A stretch of DNA of 64,000 bases. Source: Nitrospirota bacterium (GTDB taxonomy: Bacteria; Nitrospirota; JACRHL01). The first letter of the stretch is position 1, and each line of letters starts with the position of its first letter. The notes beneath the pieces are model-generated. The model saw only the letters and a program-made list of their open reading frames with translations, did no database searches and was not told where the DNA came from. Positions 47,036 to 56,879 of the stretch are shown one piece after another. The DNA is taken from NCBI GenBank assembly GCA_016212085.1, contig JACRHL010000019.1, forward strand, positions 248,001-312,000, in the 5' to 3' direction. Position numbers and translations under genes: made by a program.

Positions 47036-49171
47036 TCAAGCGCCGCTGACGCGCTTCACCTCCAGCACCTCCTTGAGGCGCTCCAGGCGGCTCACCACCC
47101 GCGCCAGGTGCTTTACGTCGTCCACCTCCAGGGTCAGGTTGAAGCGCGCCTTGCGGTCGCCCATGGTGTGGATCTGGGCCTGGCAGATGTTGGCCTTGGC
47201 ATCGGCGATGGTGGACGACACCTTGCCCAGGATGCCGGTGCGGTCCAGGGTGATCACCTGCACCGGCACCTGGTGCGGGGTGATGGGGTTGGCGTCCCAG
47301 CGCACCTCCACCATCAGGTCCGGGTCCTTGCCCAGGGCCTCCAGCTGGCCGCACTCCTTGCGGTGCACCACCAGCCCCTTGCCGCGCACCATGTGCCCCA
47401 CGATGGGGTCGCCCGGAATGGGCCGGCAGCAGTTGGACATGTGCACCATCACCCCCTCGCCGCGCACCAGCACGGCGCCGTCCTGGCGGGTCAGGCGCAT
47501 CATCACCCGCTCCTTGAAGCTGGGGCGCACGCGGGCGTCGGGCAGGAGCAGCGACACCACCTCGCCGGTGGAGCGCTTGCCATAGCCCACCTCGGCGAAC
47601 AGGGTGTCGCGGTCGCGCACGCCGAGCCTTTTCAGCACCGGCTCCAGGTTGGCCAGCACCGCGTCCGGGGCGCGGCCCTGGCGGCGGATCTCGCGGGCGA
47701 GCACCTTGCCGCCCACCTCCACGGCGCGGCGCGTCTCCTCCTGGCGCACCCAGTGCTTCACCGCCGAACGGGCGCGCGAGGTCTTGAGGATGTTGATCCA
47801 GTCCCTGGACGGCACCTGGTCGGGGCTGGTGAGCACCTCCACGGTCTGGCCGCTCTTGAGCACATACTGGGGGGCCGTCAGCTTGCCGTCCACGTTGGCG
47901 CCCACGCAGGTGGCGCCCAGCTCCGTGTGGATGGCGAAGGCGAAGTCGAGCACGGTGCTGCCGCGCGGCATCTCCAGCAGCTCGCCGCCCTTGGTGTAGA
48001 CGAACACGCTGTCGGAGAACAGGTCCACCTTGACCGCGTCCATGAACTGCTTGCCGTCGGGCACCTGCTGCTGCCACTCGAGCATCTGCCTGAGCCAGCG
48101 GAAGGTCTCGCCGCCGGAGGGGTCGATGCGGCCGCCCTCCTTGTATTTCCAGTGGGCGGCGATGCCCTCCTCCGCCACCCGGTGCATCTCGTCGGTGCGG
48201 ATCTGGAACTCCACCCGGTTGCCGCGCTCGCACAGCACCGTGGTGTGCAGCGACTGGTAGCCGTTGGACTTGGGGATGGCGATGTAATCCTTGAACTTGC
48301 CCGGAATGGGCTGCCACAGGGAGTGGATGATGCCCAGCAGGGCGTAGCAGTGCATCTTGGTGTCGGTGACGATGCGCAGCCCCTCCAGGTCGTAGAGCTG
48401 GTCCAGCTCCAGGTTCTGGCTGGTCATCTTGCGGTAGATGCTGTAGATGTGCTTGGAGCGCCCCTGGATCTCCGCCGGCACGTGCACGCGGGCGATCTCG
48501 GCGGCCACCATGGCGCGCACCTCGTCGATGTACTTCTCGCGCACCTTGCGCCCGGCGGCCACCTGCTTGACCAGGGAGAAGTAGACCTCCGGCTTCAGGT
48601 AGCGCAGACACAGGTCCTCCATCTCCAGCTTGATCCAGCCCAGCCCCAGGCGGTTGGCGATGGGGGCGTAGATCTCCAGGGTTTCCTGGGCGATGCGGCG
48701 GCGCTTCTCGTCGGGCAGGGAGGCCAGGGTGCGCATGTTGTGCAGGCGGTCCGCCAGCTTGATGAGCACCACCCGGATGTCCTTGGCCATGGACAGGAGC
48801 ATCTTGCGGAAGTTCTCCGCCTGCGCCTCCTCGCGGCTGAGCAGTTGCAGCTTGTCGATCTTGGTCACCCCGTCCACCAGGTAGGCGATCTCGTCGCCGA
48901 ACAGCTCGACGATGCGCTGGCGGGTGATGTCCGTGTCCTCCACCGTGTCGTGCAGCACGGCGGACACGATGGTGGGCACGTCCATCTTGAGGCGGGCGAG
49001 GATCTCGGCCACCTCCAGCGGGTGCTTCAGGTACGCCTCGCCGGAGGCGCGCTTCTGCCCCTTGTGGGCCTGGTACGCCAGGGTGATGGCGGTGGCGATC
49101 ATGCCCACGTCGGCGTCCGGGCGGTAGCCCTTGACCGCGTCGATGATGTGGGTGGCGGCGGCGACGGTCAT
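47036..49171 (-). CDS. Bifunctional (p)ppGpp synthetase/hydrolase, RelA/SpoT family
   Basis: 711 residues from ATG 49171, overlapping the recJ stop by ATGA. The order is HD hydrolase domain (HPLEVAEIL, LHDTVEDT intact), synthetase domain (KGLRIVTD-type core, GKFKDYIAIPKSNGYQSLHT), TGS domain (VFVYTKGGELLEMPRGSTVLDFAFAIHTELG) and C-terminal ACT domain. The intact HDxxED motif and KFKD synthetase loop indicate a bifunctional Rel/SpoT enzyme. Makes and degrades the stringent-response alarmone. The open frame upstream (to 50329) is the antisense-free extension within recJ and is not coding. Normal length. Confidence 0.94.
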   Translation of the reverse strand: MTVAAATHIIDAVKGYRPDADVGMIATAITLAYQAHKGQKRASGEAYLKHPLEVAEILARLKMDVPTIVSAVLHDTVEDTDITRQRIVELFGDEIAYLVDGVTKIDKLQLLSREEAQAENFRKMLLSMAKDIRVVLIKLADRLHNMRTLASLPDEKRRRIAQETLEIYAPIANRLGLGWIKLEMEDLCLRYLKPEVYFSLVKQVAAGRKVREKYIDEVRAMVAAEIARVHVPAEIQGRSKHIYSIYRKMTSQNLELDQLYDLEGLRIVTDTKMHCYALLGIIHSLWQPIPGKFKDYIAIPKSNGYQSLHTTVLCERGNRVEFQIRTDEMHRVAEEGIAAHWKYKEGGRIDPSGGETFRWLRQMLEWQQQVPDGKQFMDAVKVDLFSDSVFVYTKGGELLEMPRGSTVLDFAFAIHTELGATCVGANVDGKLTAPQYVLKSGQTVEVLTSPDQVPSRDWINILKTSRARSAVKHWVRQEETRRAVEVGGKVLAREIRRQGRAPDAVLANLEPVLKRLGVRDRDTLFAEVGYGKRSTGEVVSLLLPDARVRPSFKERVMMRLTRQDGAVLVRGEGVMVHMSNCCRPIPGDPIVGHMVRGKGLVVHRKECGQLEALGKDPDLMVEVRWDANPITPHQVPVQVITLDRTGILGKVSSTIADAKANICQAQIHTMGDRKARFNLTLEVDDVKHLARVVSRLERLKEVLEVKRVSGA

Positions 49172-50937
49172 GCCACCCCCCCCGCCGCCCGGGCGCGGGC
49201 GCGCAGGTCGCGCACCCGCAGTTGGATGGTGTCGCGCCCCTGCCAGCGGTTTGCCGTGACGCTGCCCGCCAGGTCCACCGGCACCCCCTCGGCGATGGCC
49301 CCGCCCAGCCAGTCGGCGGCGCCGAAGGCGATGGCCTCCAGGCGCCGGCCCGGCGCGTCCGGCTGCGCCAGGGTGAGCTTGATGTGCCCGTTGCCCACCG
49401 GGCGCACGCGCTCCGGCACCACGCCGGGCAACAGCAGCACCGGCTCCGGGTTGCCGGGGCCGAACGGCGCGATGCGCGCGAATTCGTCGAGCAGGCCTTG
49501 GTGGATCTCGTCCAGCCGCGCCGAGGCGTCGAGCCGAAGCTGGGGCCTGAAGTCGTCCGGCGCCAGGCGGCGCCCCACCTCCCCGTCGAGACGCGCCGCC
49601 AGGGCCGCCACCTGGGAGGCCTCCACCGTCACCCCCGCCGCCGCCATGTGGCCGCCGAAGCCCAGCAGCAAGTCCGCGCAAGCGCTCAAGGCGTCGAACA
49701 GGTGCAGGGCGGGGATGCTGCGCCCGGACCCCTTGCCGGTGCCGCCGCCGTCCAGGGCGATGAGGATGCACGGCCGGTGGTAGCGCTCCACCACCCGGCT
49801 GGCGATGATGCCCAGCACCCCCGCGTGCCACCCCTCGGCGGCCAGCACGATGCAGTGGCCCGGCTCGCCCCCGGCCTGGATGCGGGCCAGCACGTCCTCC
49901 AGGATGTCCGCCTCGATGGCGCGCCGCTCCTGGTTGGCCTGGTCCAGGTAGCGGGCGGCCGCCAGGGCCCGTTCCGGGTCGCGGGTGGTGAGCAGCGCCA
50001 CCCCCTGGCCGCCGTCGGCCACGCGCCCGCCGGCGTTGATGCGCGGCCCCAGGTGAAAGCCCACCTGCCCCGCCCCCACCGGCTGGCCGGCCAGGCCCGC
50101 CACCGCCTTCAGGGCGCCCACGCCCGGCCGGCGCTCCGCCGACAGCAGCTCCAGGCCGTGGCGCACCAGCACCCGGTTCTCGCCGGTGAGGGGCGCCACG
50201 TCCGCCACGGTGCCCAGCGCCACCAGGTCCAGCAGCGGCATGAGCCGGGGCGGCAGGGCGTCCGCCGTGGCCTCGCCGCGGCGGATCAGGATGGCGTGGC
50301 AGAGCTTGAAGGCCACCCCCACGCCGCACAGCCCCTTTTCGGGATAGGTGCCGTCGTGGCGGTGCGGGTTGAGCACCGCGTAGGCCGGCGGCAGGGGGCC
50401 GCTCACCTCGTGGTGGTCGGTGACGATCACGTCCACCCCCAGGGCGCCCGCCCGTTCCACCGCCTGGTGGGCGGAGGTGCCGTTGTCGGTGGTGATGATG
50501 AGGCGGGTGCCCGCCCGCGCCAGGTCCGCCACCCGCTCCGGGTTGAGGCCGTAGCCGTCGGCGAAGCGGTCGGGCACGAAGGTGCCCACCGGGTACCCGA
50601 TCATTGCAAAGAATTCGCTGAGCAGCGCCGCGCCGGAGATCCCGTCCACGTCGTAGTCGCCATACACGGTGATGGCCTCGCCGGCGGCGATGGCACGTTC
50701 CACCCGCTCCACCGCGCGGCGCATGTCGCGGAACCGGAACGGGTCGTGCAGGGCCGCGTCCCCGGCGGCCAGGAACGCGCGCGCCGCCGCCGGTTCCACC
50801 AGGCCGCGGTTGAGCAGCACCTGGGCGGCGATGCGGCTCACGCCCAGGGCCTCGCGCAGGGCGCGCCGGGCCGCCGGGTCGATGGGCGGGACGCGCCAGC
50901 GGAAGCGAATGGGCTGGGCTTGTGGTTGTGTCACCAT
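49168..50937 (-). CDS. recJ: Single-stranded-DNA-specific exonuclease RecJ
   Basis: 589 residues, DHH phosphoesterase. Motifs are VYGDYDVDGISGAALL, ITTDNGTS, VTDHHEVSG and the DHHA1-like GFGGHMAAAGVT. 5'-3' degradation of single strands in recombination and mismatch repair. Divergent from recA, with which it shares an upstream region of about 175 bases. Overlaps relA/spoT. Confidence 0.96.
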   Translation of the reverse strand: MVTQPQAQPIRFRWRVPPIDPAARRALREALGVSRIAAQVLLNRGLVEPAAARAFLAAGDAALHDPFRFRDMRRAVERVERAIAAGEAITVYGDYDVDGISGAALLSEFFAMIGYPVGTFVPDRFADGYGLNPERVADLARAGTRLIITTDNGTSAHQAVERAGALGVDVIVTDHHEVSGPLPPAYAVLNPHRHDGTYPEKGLCGVGVAFKLCHAILIRRGEATADALPPRLMPLLDLVALGTVADVAPLTGENRVLVRHGLELLSAERRPGVGALKAVAGLAGQPVGAGQVGFHLGPRINAGGRVADGGQGVALLTTRDPERALAAARYLDQANQERRAIEADILEDVLARIQAGGEPGHCIVLAAEGWHAGVLGIIASRVVERYHRPCILIALDGGGTGKGSGRSIPALHLFDALSACADLLLGFGGHMAAAGVTVEASQVAALAARLDGEVGRRLAPDDFRPQLRLDASARLDEIHQGLLDEFARIAPFGPGNPEPVLLLPGVVPERVRPVGNGHIKLTLAQPDAPGRRLEAIAFGAADWLGGAIAEGVPVDLAGSVTANRWQGRDTIQLRVRDLRARARAAGGVA

Positions 50938-50990
50938 TTTGCGATTATCGAGAGCGCCCCGGCAGCCGTCAACAAAACCGAACCAAACAC

Positions 50991-51020
50991 TTGTTTACTT
51001 TGCCGCGAACGGCATATGAT
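50991..51020 (+). promoter_or_regulatory. Sigma70 promoter of recA
   Basis: TTGTTT (50991-50996), 18 bases, TATGAT (51015-51020). I find no convincing SOS box: neither GTTC-N7-GTTC nor CTGT-N8-ACAG is complete. Confidence 0.6.
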
Positions 51021-51114
51021 GGGGCCACCCCCCGGAGCCGGCGCCCCGCGGGCACCCTGTATCGGATTTTAACCCAACCCCGCCGGGGCCGTTTTTTTTA
51101 GCGAGAGATTCACC

Positions 51115-52137
51115 ATGAGTGTCGACAGCAACCGCGAGAAGGCCCTGGAACTGGCCCTGGCCCAGATCGAACGCCAGTTCGGCAAGGGCGCCGTCATGAA
51201 GCTGGGCGCCGGTGGCGCCCTGCCGGATGTCGAGTCCGTGCCCACCGGCTCCCTGGCGCTGGACGTGGCGCTGGGCATCGGCGGCCTGCCCAAGGGTCGG
51301 GTGGTGGAGATCTTCGGCCCGGAGTCGTCCGGCAAAACCACCATCGCCCTGTCCGCCATCGCCGAATGCCAGAAAAAGGGGGGCATGGCCGCCTTCGTGG
51401 ACGCGGAGCACGCCCTTGACATGCAGTATGCCAAGCGCCTGGGCGTCAACGTGGACGAGCTGCTGGTGTCGCAGCCGGACACGGGCGAGCAGGCCCTGGA
51501 GATCACCGAGACCCTGGTGCGTTCCGGCGCGGTGGACATCGTGGTGGTGGACTCGGTGGCCGCCCTCACCCCCAGGGCCGAGCTGGAGGGCGAGATGGGC
51601 GACTCCCACGTGGGGCTCCAGGCGCGCCTCATGAGCCAGGCCCTGCGCAAGCTCACCGCCACCATCTCCAAGACCCACTGCATCGTCATCTTCATCAACC
51701 AGCTGCGCATGAAGATCGGCGTCATGTTCGGCAACCCGGAAACCACCACCGGCGGCAACGCCCTCAAGTTCTACGCCAGCGTGCGGCTGGACATCCGCCG
51801 CATCGAGGCCGTCAAGAAGGGCGAGGAGATCATGGGGGGCCTGGTGCGCGTGAAGGTGGTGAAGAACAAGGTGGCCCCGCCGTTCCGCAAGGCGGAGTTC
51901 GAGGTCATGTTCAACGAGGGCATCTCCAAGATCGGCGAGGTGGTGGACCTGGGGGTGGAGCACGGCATCATCAAGAAGAGCGGCGCGTGGTACTCCTACG
52001 GCGCCGACCGCATCGGCCAGGGGCGCGACAACGCGAAGACCCACCTGGCGGAGAACCCGGCCATGCTCGCCGAGGTGACCCACAAGGTCAAGGTTGCGCT
52101 CGGTTTGATCGATAAGGAGGAGACGGCACAGGCCTGA
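51115..52137 (+). CDS. recA: Recombinase RecA
   Basis: 340 residues. Walker [10 protein letters not shown], the FIDAEHALD-like DAEHALD segment, Walker [13 protein letters not shown] and [19 protein letters not shown]2 loop are all present. Strand exchange and LexA coactivation. Followed by pilT after about 125 bases and not in a tight operon. Confidence 0.98.
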   Translation: MSVDSNREKALELALAQIERQFGKGAVMKLGAGGALPDVESVPTGSLALDVALGIGGLPKGRVVEIFGPESSGKTTIALSAIAECQKKGGMAAFVDAEHALDMQYAKRLGVNVDELLVSQPDTGEQALEITETLVRSGAVDIVVVDSVAALTPRAELEGEMGDSHVGLQARLMSQALRKLTATISKTHCIVIFINQLRMKIGVMFGNPETTTGGNALKFYASVRLDIRRIEAVKKGEEIMGGLVRVKVVKNKVAPPFRKAEFEVMFNEGISKIGEVVDLGVEHGIIKKSGAWYSYGADRIGQGRDNAKTHLAENPAMLAEVTHKVKVALGLIDKEETAQA

Positions 52138-52263
52138 CGCCCCGGCACGGCCGACGGCCCACGGATGGGCACTCCCGTACCCGGCGGCCGCGCGTGCGGG
52201 CTTAGGCCCTTCCGTCACGGAGCGGCCACGGCGGCCGCGATGACAAGCTAGGAGCGGCCTGAC

Positions 52264-53415
52264 ATGAACATCACCGACCTGCTCAAGGCCACCATCACCC
52301 ACGGCGCCTCCGACCTGCACCTGAAGGCGGGCAAGCCCCCCAAGATGCGCGTCAACGGCAGCCTGCGGCCGGTGGAGGGGGCCCCCTCCCTGTCCGCCGA
52401 GGCGGCCCAGGCCATCGCCTTCGGCATCATGAACGACCGCCAGAAGGACCAGTTCCACCAGCGCGGCGAGGTGGACCTGGCCTACTCCTACGCCGGCGTG
52501 GGGCGCTTCCGCGTGAACGCCTTCAAGCAGCGCGGCTCCATCAGCATGGTGTTCCGCGTGGTGCCCACCAAGATCGACACCCTGGAGGAGCTGGGCCTGC
52601 CCCAGGTGCTGCAACGGCTGGCCCTGGAACCGCGCGGCCTGATCCTGCTCACCGGCTCCACCGGCAGCGGCAAGTCCACCACGCTGGCGGCCATGGTCGA
52701 GCACATCAACCGCAACAAGACCGCCAACATCATCACCATCGAGGACCCCATCGAGTTCCTCTACCTGGACCGCATGGCCCTCGTCAGCCAGCGCGAGGTG
52801 GGGTACGACACCGAATCGTTCGGCGTGGCCCTGCGCGCCGCCCTGCGCCAGGACCCGGACGTGATCATGGTGGGCGAGATGCGCGACTTCGAGACCATCC
52901 AGACCGCCCTCATCGCCGCCGAGACCGGCCACCTGGTGATGAGCACCCTGCACACCACCGACGCCCCGGAAACCATCAACCGCATCATCAGCGTGTTTCC
53001 CCCGTTCCAGCAGAAGCAGATCCGCCTGCAACTGGCCGCCGTGCTCCAGTGTGTCATCTCCCAGCGCCTGATCCCCCGCGCCGACGGCGCCGGCCGCGTG
53101 GCCGCCTGCGAGATCATGATCACCACGCAAACCGTGCGCGAGGCCATCATCGACCCGGAAAAGACCCGCCGCCTGCGCGACGTCATCGCCGCCGGGGGCT
53201 CCCAGTACGGCATGCAGACCTTCGACCAGCACCTGTTCGAGCTGATGACCCGGGGCGCCATCAGCCGCGACGAGGCCCTGCGCTGGGCCTCCAACGCGGA
53301 CGACTTCACCCTGCGCCTGCGCGGCGTGCGCTCCACCTCCGACAACTGGCGCGACGATGGCGACCGGGACAGCCCCGGCAGCGGTGGCCAACCCCTCGCC
53401 GTGGACCGGTTTTGA
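52264..53415 (+). CDS. pilT: Type IV pilus retraction ATPase PilT
   Basis: 383 residues of the GspE/PilT family. Walker A is GSTGSGKST, with the Asp box (IITIEDPIEFL), the Walker B (DVIMVGEMRDFETIQTAL) and the His box (GHLVMSTLHTTDAP). The C-terminal YGMQTFDQHLFELMTRGAISRDEALRWA is PilT-like. It powers pilus retraction (twitching, DNA uptake). AGGAG precedes ATG 52264. The last 30 residues are a variable tail. It ends with TTGA overlapping the possible recX start. recA-pilT-recX is an unusual insertion between recA and recX. Confidence 0.93.
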   Translation: MNITDLLKATITHGASDLHLKAGKPPKMRVNGSLRPVEGAPSLSAEAAQAIAFGIMNDRQKDQFHQRGEVDLAYSYAGVGRFRVNAFKQRGSISMVFRVVPTKIDTLEELGLPQVLQRLALEPRGLILLTGSTGSGKSTTLAAMVEHINRNKTANIITIEDPIEFLYLDRMALVSQREVGYDTESFGVALRAALRQDPDVIMVGEMRDFETIQTALIAAETGHLVMSTLHTTDAPETINRIISVFPPFQQKQIRLQLAAVLQCVISQRLIPRADGAGRVAACEIMITTQTVREAIIDPEKTRRLRDVIAAGGSQYGMQTFDQHLFELMTRGAISRDEALRWASNADDFTLRLRGVRSTSDNWRDDGDRDSPGSGGQPLAVDRF

Positions 53416-53921
53416 CGGACGGGCCGGATGCCCCCGGCGCGCCCGGCCGGGCGGCCATGGGCGCGGCCCTGACGCTGCTCGCCCGGCGCGACCGCTCGCG
53501 CCGGGAGCTGCGCGAGCGGCTGGCCGCGCGCTTTCCCGACACCGATCTGGAACCGCTGCTCGACGAACTCACCCGCCTGGGCTACCTGGACGACCGGCGC
53601 CTGGCCCGGCGCCTGGCGGAGGAACTGGCCACCCGCCGCCACCACGGCCCCCGCCGCCTGCGCCACGAGCTGGCCCGGCGCGGGCTGGACGCGGAACGGG
53701 TGGCCGAGGCCGTCGCCCCCCACGCCGGCGCGGACCGGGTGCGGGAGCAGGCCCTGGCCGCCACCCGCGCCTACCTCAAGGGACGGAGCCCCGACGACGA
53801 CGCCACCCTGCGCCGCCTGGCGGGCTACCTGGGGCGGCGCGGATTTCCAGAAGGTGCCATTCGTGCTATGGTACACCTGATTCGTCAGGGCTCCGTGTGG
53901 GATAATCCGCAACAGGAATAG
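53412..53921 (+). CDS. recX: Regulatory protein RecX
   Basis: 169 residues if started at TTG 53412, whose TTGA overlaps the pilT stop; ATG 53457 would give 154. Neither has a clear ribosome site, so translation may be coupled. Three-helix repeats typical of RecX: LTLLARRDRSRRELRERLAAR, LLDELTRLGYLDDRRLARRLAEE and ATLRRLAGYLGRRGF. RecX binds RecA filaments and limits strand exchange. It is separated from recA by pilT. Confidence 0.88.
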   Translation: MTDGPDAPGAPGRAAMGAALTLLARRDRSRRELRERLAARFPDTDLEPLLDELTRLGYLDDRRLARRLAEELATRRHHGPRRLRHELARRGLDAERVAEAVAPHAGADRVREQALAATRAYLKGRSPDDDATLRRLAGYLGRRGFPEGAIRAMVHLIRQGSVWDNPQQE

Positions 53922-54017
53922 GCGGCATCGTTTGTTTTTTTGGCGCGGCGACCGGGCACGGGGGCGACGAACCCGAGGCCGACGCCACCCAGCCATCTCG
54001 TGGACCAGGCTCGAACC

Positions 54018-56684
54018 ATGTCACTCAGCTCCCGTGAACTGCGCCACCGGTTCGTGGCTTTTTTCGAGGCCCACGGCCACCGCCACGCCGCCAGCGCCCC
54101 CCTCGTTCCCAAGGACGACCCCTCCCTGCTGTTCACCAACGCGGGCATGGTGCCGTTCAAGACCGTGTTCACCGGCGAGGAGCCGCGCAAGTGGCCCACC
54201 GCCGCCTCGGTGCAGAAGTGCATGCGCGCCGGTGGCAAGCACAACGACCTGGAGAACGTGGGCCACACCGGCCGCCACCACACGTTCTTCGAGATGCTCG
54301 GCAATTTCTCCTTTGGCGACTACTTCAAGGAGGAGGCCATCCGCCTCGCCTGGGAGTTCCTGACCCGGGAGATCGGCCTGCCCAGGGAGCGCCTGTGGGT
54401 GTCGGTCTATCAGGACGACGACGAGGCCTTTGGCATCTGGCGCGACCAGGAGCACGTCCCCGAGCACCGCATCCTGCGCCTGGGCGAGAAGGACAACTTC
54501 TGGCGCATGGGCGACACGGGCCCGTGCGGCCCATGCACCGAGATCCACATCGACCAGGGCGCCGACGTGGGCTGCGGCCGCCCCACCTGCCAGGTGGGTT
54601 GCGATGACGACACCTGCGACCGCTTCCTGGAGGTGTGGAACCTGGTGTTCATGCAGTACGAGCGGTCCGCCAACGGCACCCTCACGCCGCTGCCCAGGCC
54701 CTCCATCGACACGGGCATGGGGCTGGAGCGCCTCACCGCCGTGGTGAACGGCGTCACCAACAACTACGACACCGACCTGTTCCAGCCCATCATCCACGCC
54801 GCCGCCACCCAGGCGGACGTGGCCTACGGCGACTCCCGCGAGGGCGACACCGCCCTGCGCGTGCTGGCGGACCACGCCCGCGCCATCACCTTCCTGCTGG
54901 CGGACGGCGTGCTGCCCGCCAACGACGGCCGCGGCTACGTGCTGCGCCGCATCATCCGCCGCGCGGCGCGCTACGGCCGTACCATCGGCATGCGCGGCCA
55001 CTTTCTGGCCGGCCTCACCGGCGAGGTGGTGGCCCTCATGGGCGACGTGTACCCCGAGCTGGTGCGCGCCCGCGACACCATCTTCCGCATCACCCAGGGG
55101 GAGGAGGAGCGCTTCGCCCACACCCTGGACCAGGGGCTGGACAAGCTCACCGCCCTGCTCGACCAGGTGGCGGCGTCCGGCGGCAAGGCCCTGCCGGGCA
55201 AGGACCTGTTCAACCTGTACGACACCTACGGCTTCCCCGTGGACCTGGCGGCCGACATCGCCCGGGAGCGCGGCCTGGCCGTGGACTTGCCCGGCTTCGA
55301 GGCGGCCATGGCCGAGCAGAAGGTGCGCGCCCGCGCCTCCTGGAAGGGGGCCGAGGGCGAGGTGAGCATGGTCTACGCCGGCATCGCCCAGCGGGTGGGC
55401 GCCGTGCCGTTCCTGGGCTACCAGCAGGTGGCCGCCGATACCACCGTGGCCGCCATCGTCGCCGCCGGCAAGCCGGTGCAGGCCGCCACGGAGGGCACCC
55501 CGGTGGAGGTGGTGCTGGCGCAGACCCCGTTCTACGCCGAGTCCGGCGGCCAGGTGGGCGACACGGGCGAGCTGATCGTGGAGCAGGGCGGCGAGCTGGC
55601 CTGCACGGTGGCCGTCACCGACACCCGGCGCCCGGTGAGCGGCCTGGTGGTGCACCACGGCACCGTCACCCGTGGCACCCTGGCGGTGGGCGCCGCCATC
55701 AACGCCCGCGTGAACGCCGTCCGCCGCAAGGACGTGGCCCGCAACCACACCGCCACCCACCTGTTGCACGCGGTGCTGCGCGACGTGCTGGGCGACCACG
55801 TGAAGCAGGCCGGCTCCCTGGTGCAGGACGACCGGCTGCGCTTCGACTTCACCCACTTTTTGCCCATGTCCATGCGCGACCTGGAGCGGGTGGAGGAGGC
55901 GGTCAACGAGAACATCCGCGGCGATTATCCCGTGGCCACCCAGGTGCAAGGCCTCGAGGCCGCCATCGCCGGCGGCGCCACCGCCCTGTTCGGCGAGAAG
56001 TACGAGGACGACGTGCGCGTGGTGCGCATCGCCGACGTGTCCGCCGAGCTGTGCGGCGGCACCCACGTGGGCGCCGTGGGCGAGATCGGCCTGCTCCGCA
56101 TCGTTTCCGAGGGCAGCGTGGGCGCCGGCGTGCGCCGCATCGAGGCGGTCACCGGCCGCCACGCCCTGGCCAGCCTGCGCGCCCGCGAGGGCTACCTGGC
56201 GCAGGCCGCCCAGGCCCTGAAGACCGCGCCGGAGACCCTGGCCGACAAGATCGCCCAGCTCATGGGCCAGCTCAAGGAGCGCGACCGCCAGATCGACAGG
56301 CTCCAGCGCAAGCTCACCGAGGGCGGCGCCGCCGACGAGGCGGTCACCGAGGTGAACGGCGTCACCGTGCTCACCCGCCGCGACGACGGGCTGGACGTGA
56401 ACGCCCTGCGCGCCCTGTCCGACCGGGTGCGCGACAAGCTGGGCAGCGGCGCGGCCCTGCTCGCCACCGTCAACGACGGCCAGGTGTCCCTGCTGTGCGT
56501 GGTCAGCAAGGATCTGACCGGCCGGGTCAAGGCCGGCGACCTGATGCGCGAGGCGGCGGCCATGGTGGGCGGCAAGGGCGGCGGCCGGCCCGACATGGCG
56601 CAGGGCGGCGGCGACGACGCCGGCGCCCTGGACGGCGCCCTCTCCGCCTTCCCCAAGCTGGTGGCGGCGCGCACCGGGGGCTGA
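54018..56684 (+). CDS. alaS: Alanyl-tRNA synthetase
   Basis: 888 residues from ATG 54018. The class II catalytic domain has NAGMVPFKTVF, RHHTFFEMLGNFSFGDYFK and GPCGPCTEIH. The editing domain has RNHTATHLLHAVL with zinc ligands ending CGGTHVG, and the C-terminal region has the coiled-coil and the glycine-rich GGRPDMAQGGG. Complete and normal. Standard recX-alaS order as in many proteobacteria. Confidence 0.97.
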   Translation: MSLSSRELRHRFVAFFEAHGHRHAASAPLVPKDDPSLLFTNAGMVPFKTVFTGEEPRKWPTAASVQKCMRAGGKHNDLENVGHTGRHHTFFEMLGNFSFGDYFKEEAIRLAWEFLTREIGLPRERLWVSVYQDDDEAFGIWRDQEHVPEHRILRLGEKDNFWRMGDTGPCGPCTEIHIDQGADVGCGRPTCQVGCDDDTCDRFLEVWNLVFMQYERSANGTLTPLPRPSIDTGMGLERLTAVVNGVTNNYDTDLFQPIIHAAATQADVAYGDSREGDTALRVLADHARAITFLLADGVLPANDGRGYVLRRIIRRAARYGRTIGMRGHFLAGLTGEVVALMGDVYPELVRARDTIFRITQGEEERFAHTLDQGLDKLTALLDQVAASGGKALPGKDLFNLYDTYGFPVDLAADIARERGLAVDLPGFEAAMAEQKVRARASWKGAEGEVSMVYAGIAQRVGAVPFLGYQQVAADTTVAAIVAAGKPVQAATEGTPVEVVLAQTPFYAESGGQVGDTGELIVEQGGELACTVAVTDTRRPVSGLVVHHGTVTRGTLAVGAAINARVNAVRRKDVARNHTATHLLHAVLRDVLGDHVKQAGSLVQDDRLRFDFTHFLPMSMRDLERVEEAVNENIRGDYPVATQVQGLEAAIAGGATALFGEKYEDDVRVVRIADVSAELCGGTHVGAVGEIGLLRIVSEGSVGAGVRRIEAVTGRHALASLRAREGYLAQAAQALKTAPETLADKIAQLMGQLKERDRQIDRLQRKLTEGGAADEAVTEVNGVTVLTRRDDGLDVNALRALSDRVRDKLGSGAALLATVNDGQVSLLCVVSKDLTGRVKAGDLMREAAAMVGGKGGGRPDMAQGGGDDAGALDGALSAFPKLVAARTGG

Positions 56685-56709
56685 CGCCGCCGGGCTGCCT
56701 TGGGGGCCC

Positions 56710-56879
56710 ATGGGCACCTCCAAAAAACCGCCGCGAGCGGTGCGAGCACAGGGCGCCCCGAGCGGAGCGGCACTGTTACGCCGCGCAGAACCCGAAACAT
56801 ATCGCCGTGACAAGCGAGGCTTCGAGCACCGCCCAACGCGGCAGTCGAACCGCGCAGCAGGTTTTTAGGGGTGCCCACA
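56710..56879. repeat. Intergenic element with terminal inverted repeats
   Basis: The left end ATGGGCACCTCCAAAAAACC (56710-56729) is the inverse of the right end GGTTTTTAGGGGTGCCCAC (56860-56878), with two or three mismatches. The interior resembles the block at 20497-20613. About 170 bases, between alaS and ruvX. It looks like a MITE or palindromic repeat. The ruvX ATG is at its right edge. Confidence 0.6.

Noticed and set aside
50940-51115. LexA box at recA
   Set aside because: Tested by eye for GTTC-N7-GTTC and CTGT-N8-ACAG forms; only half-sites such as GAAC appear, so none is reported.
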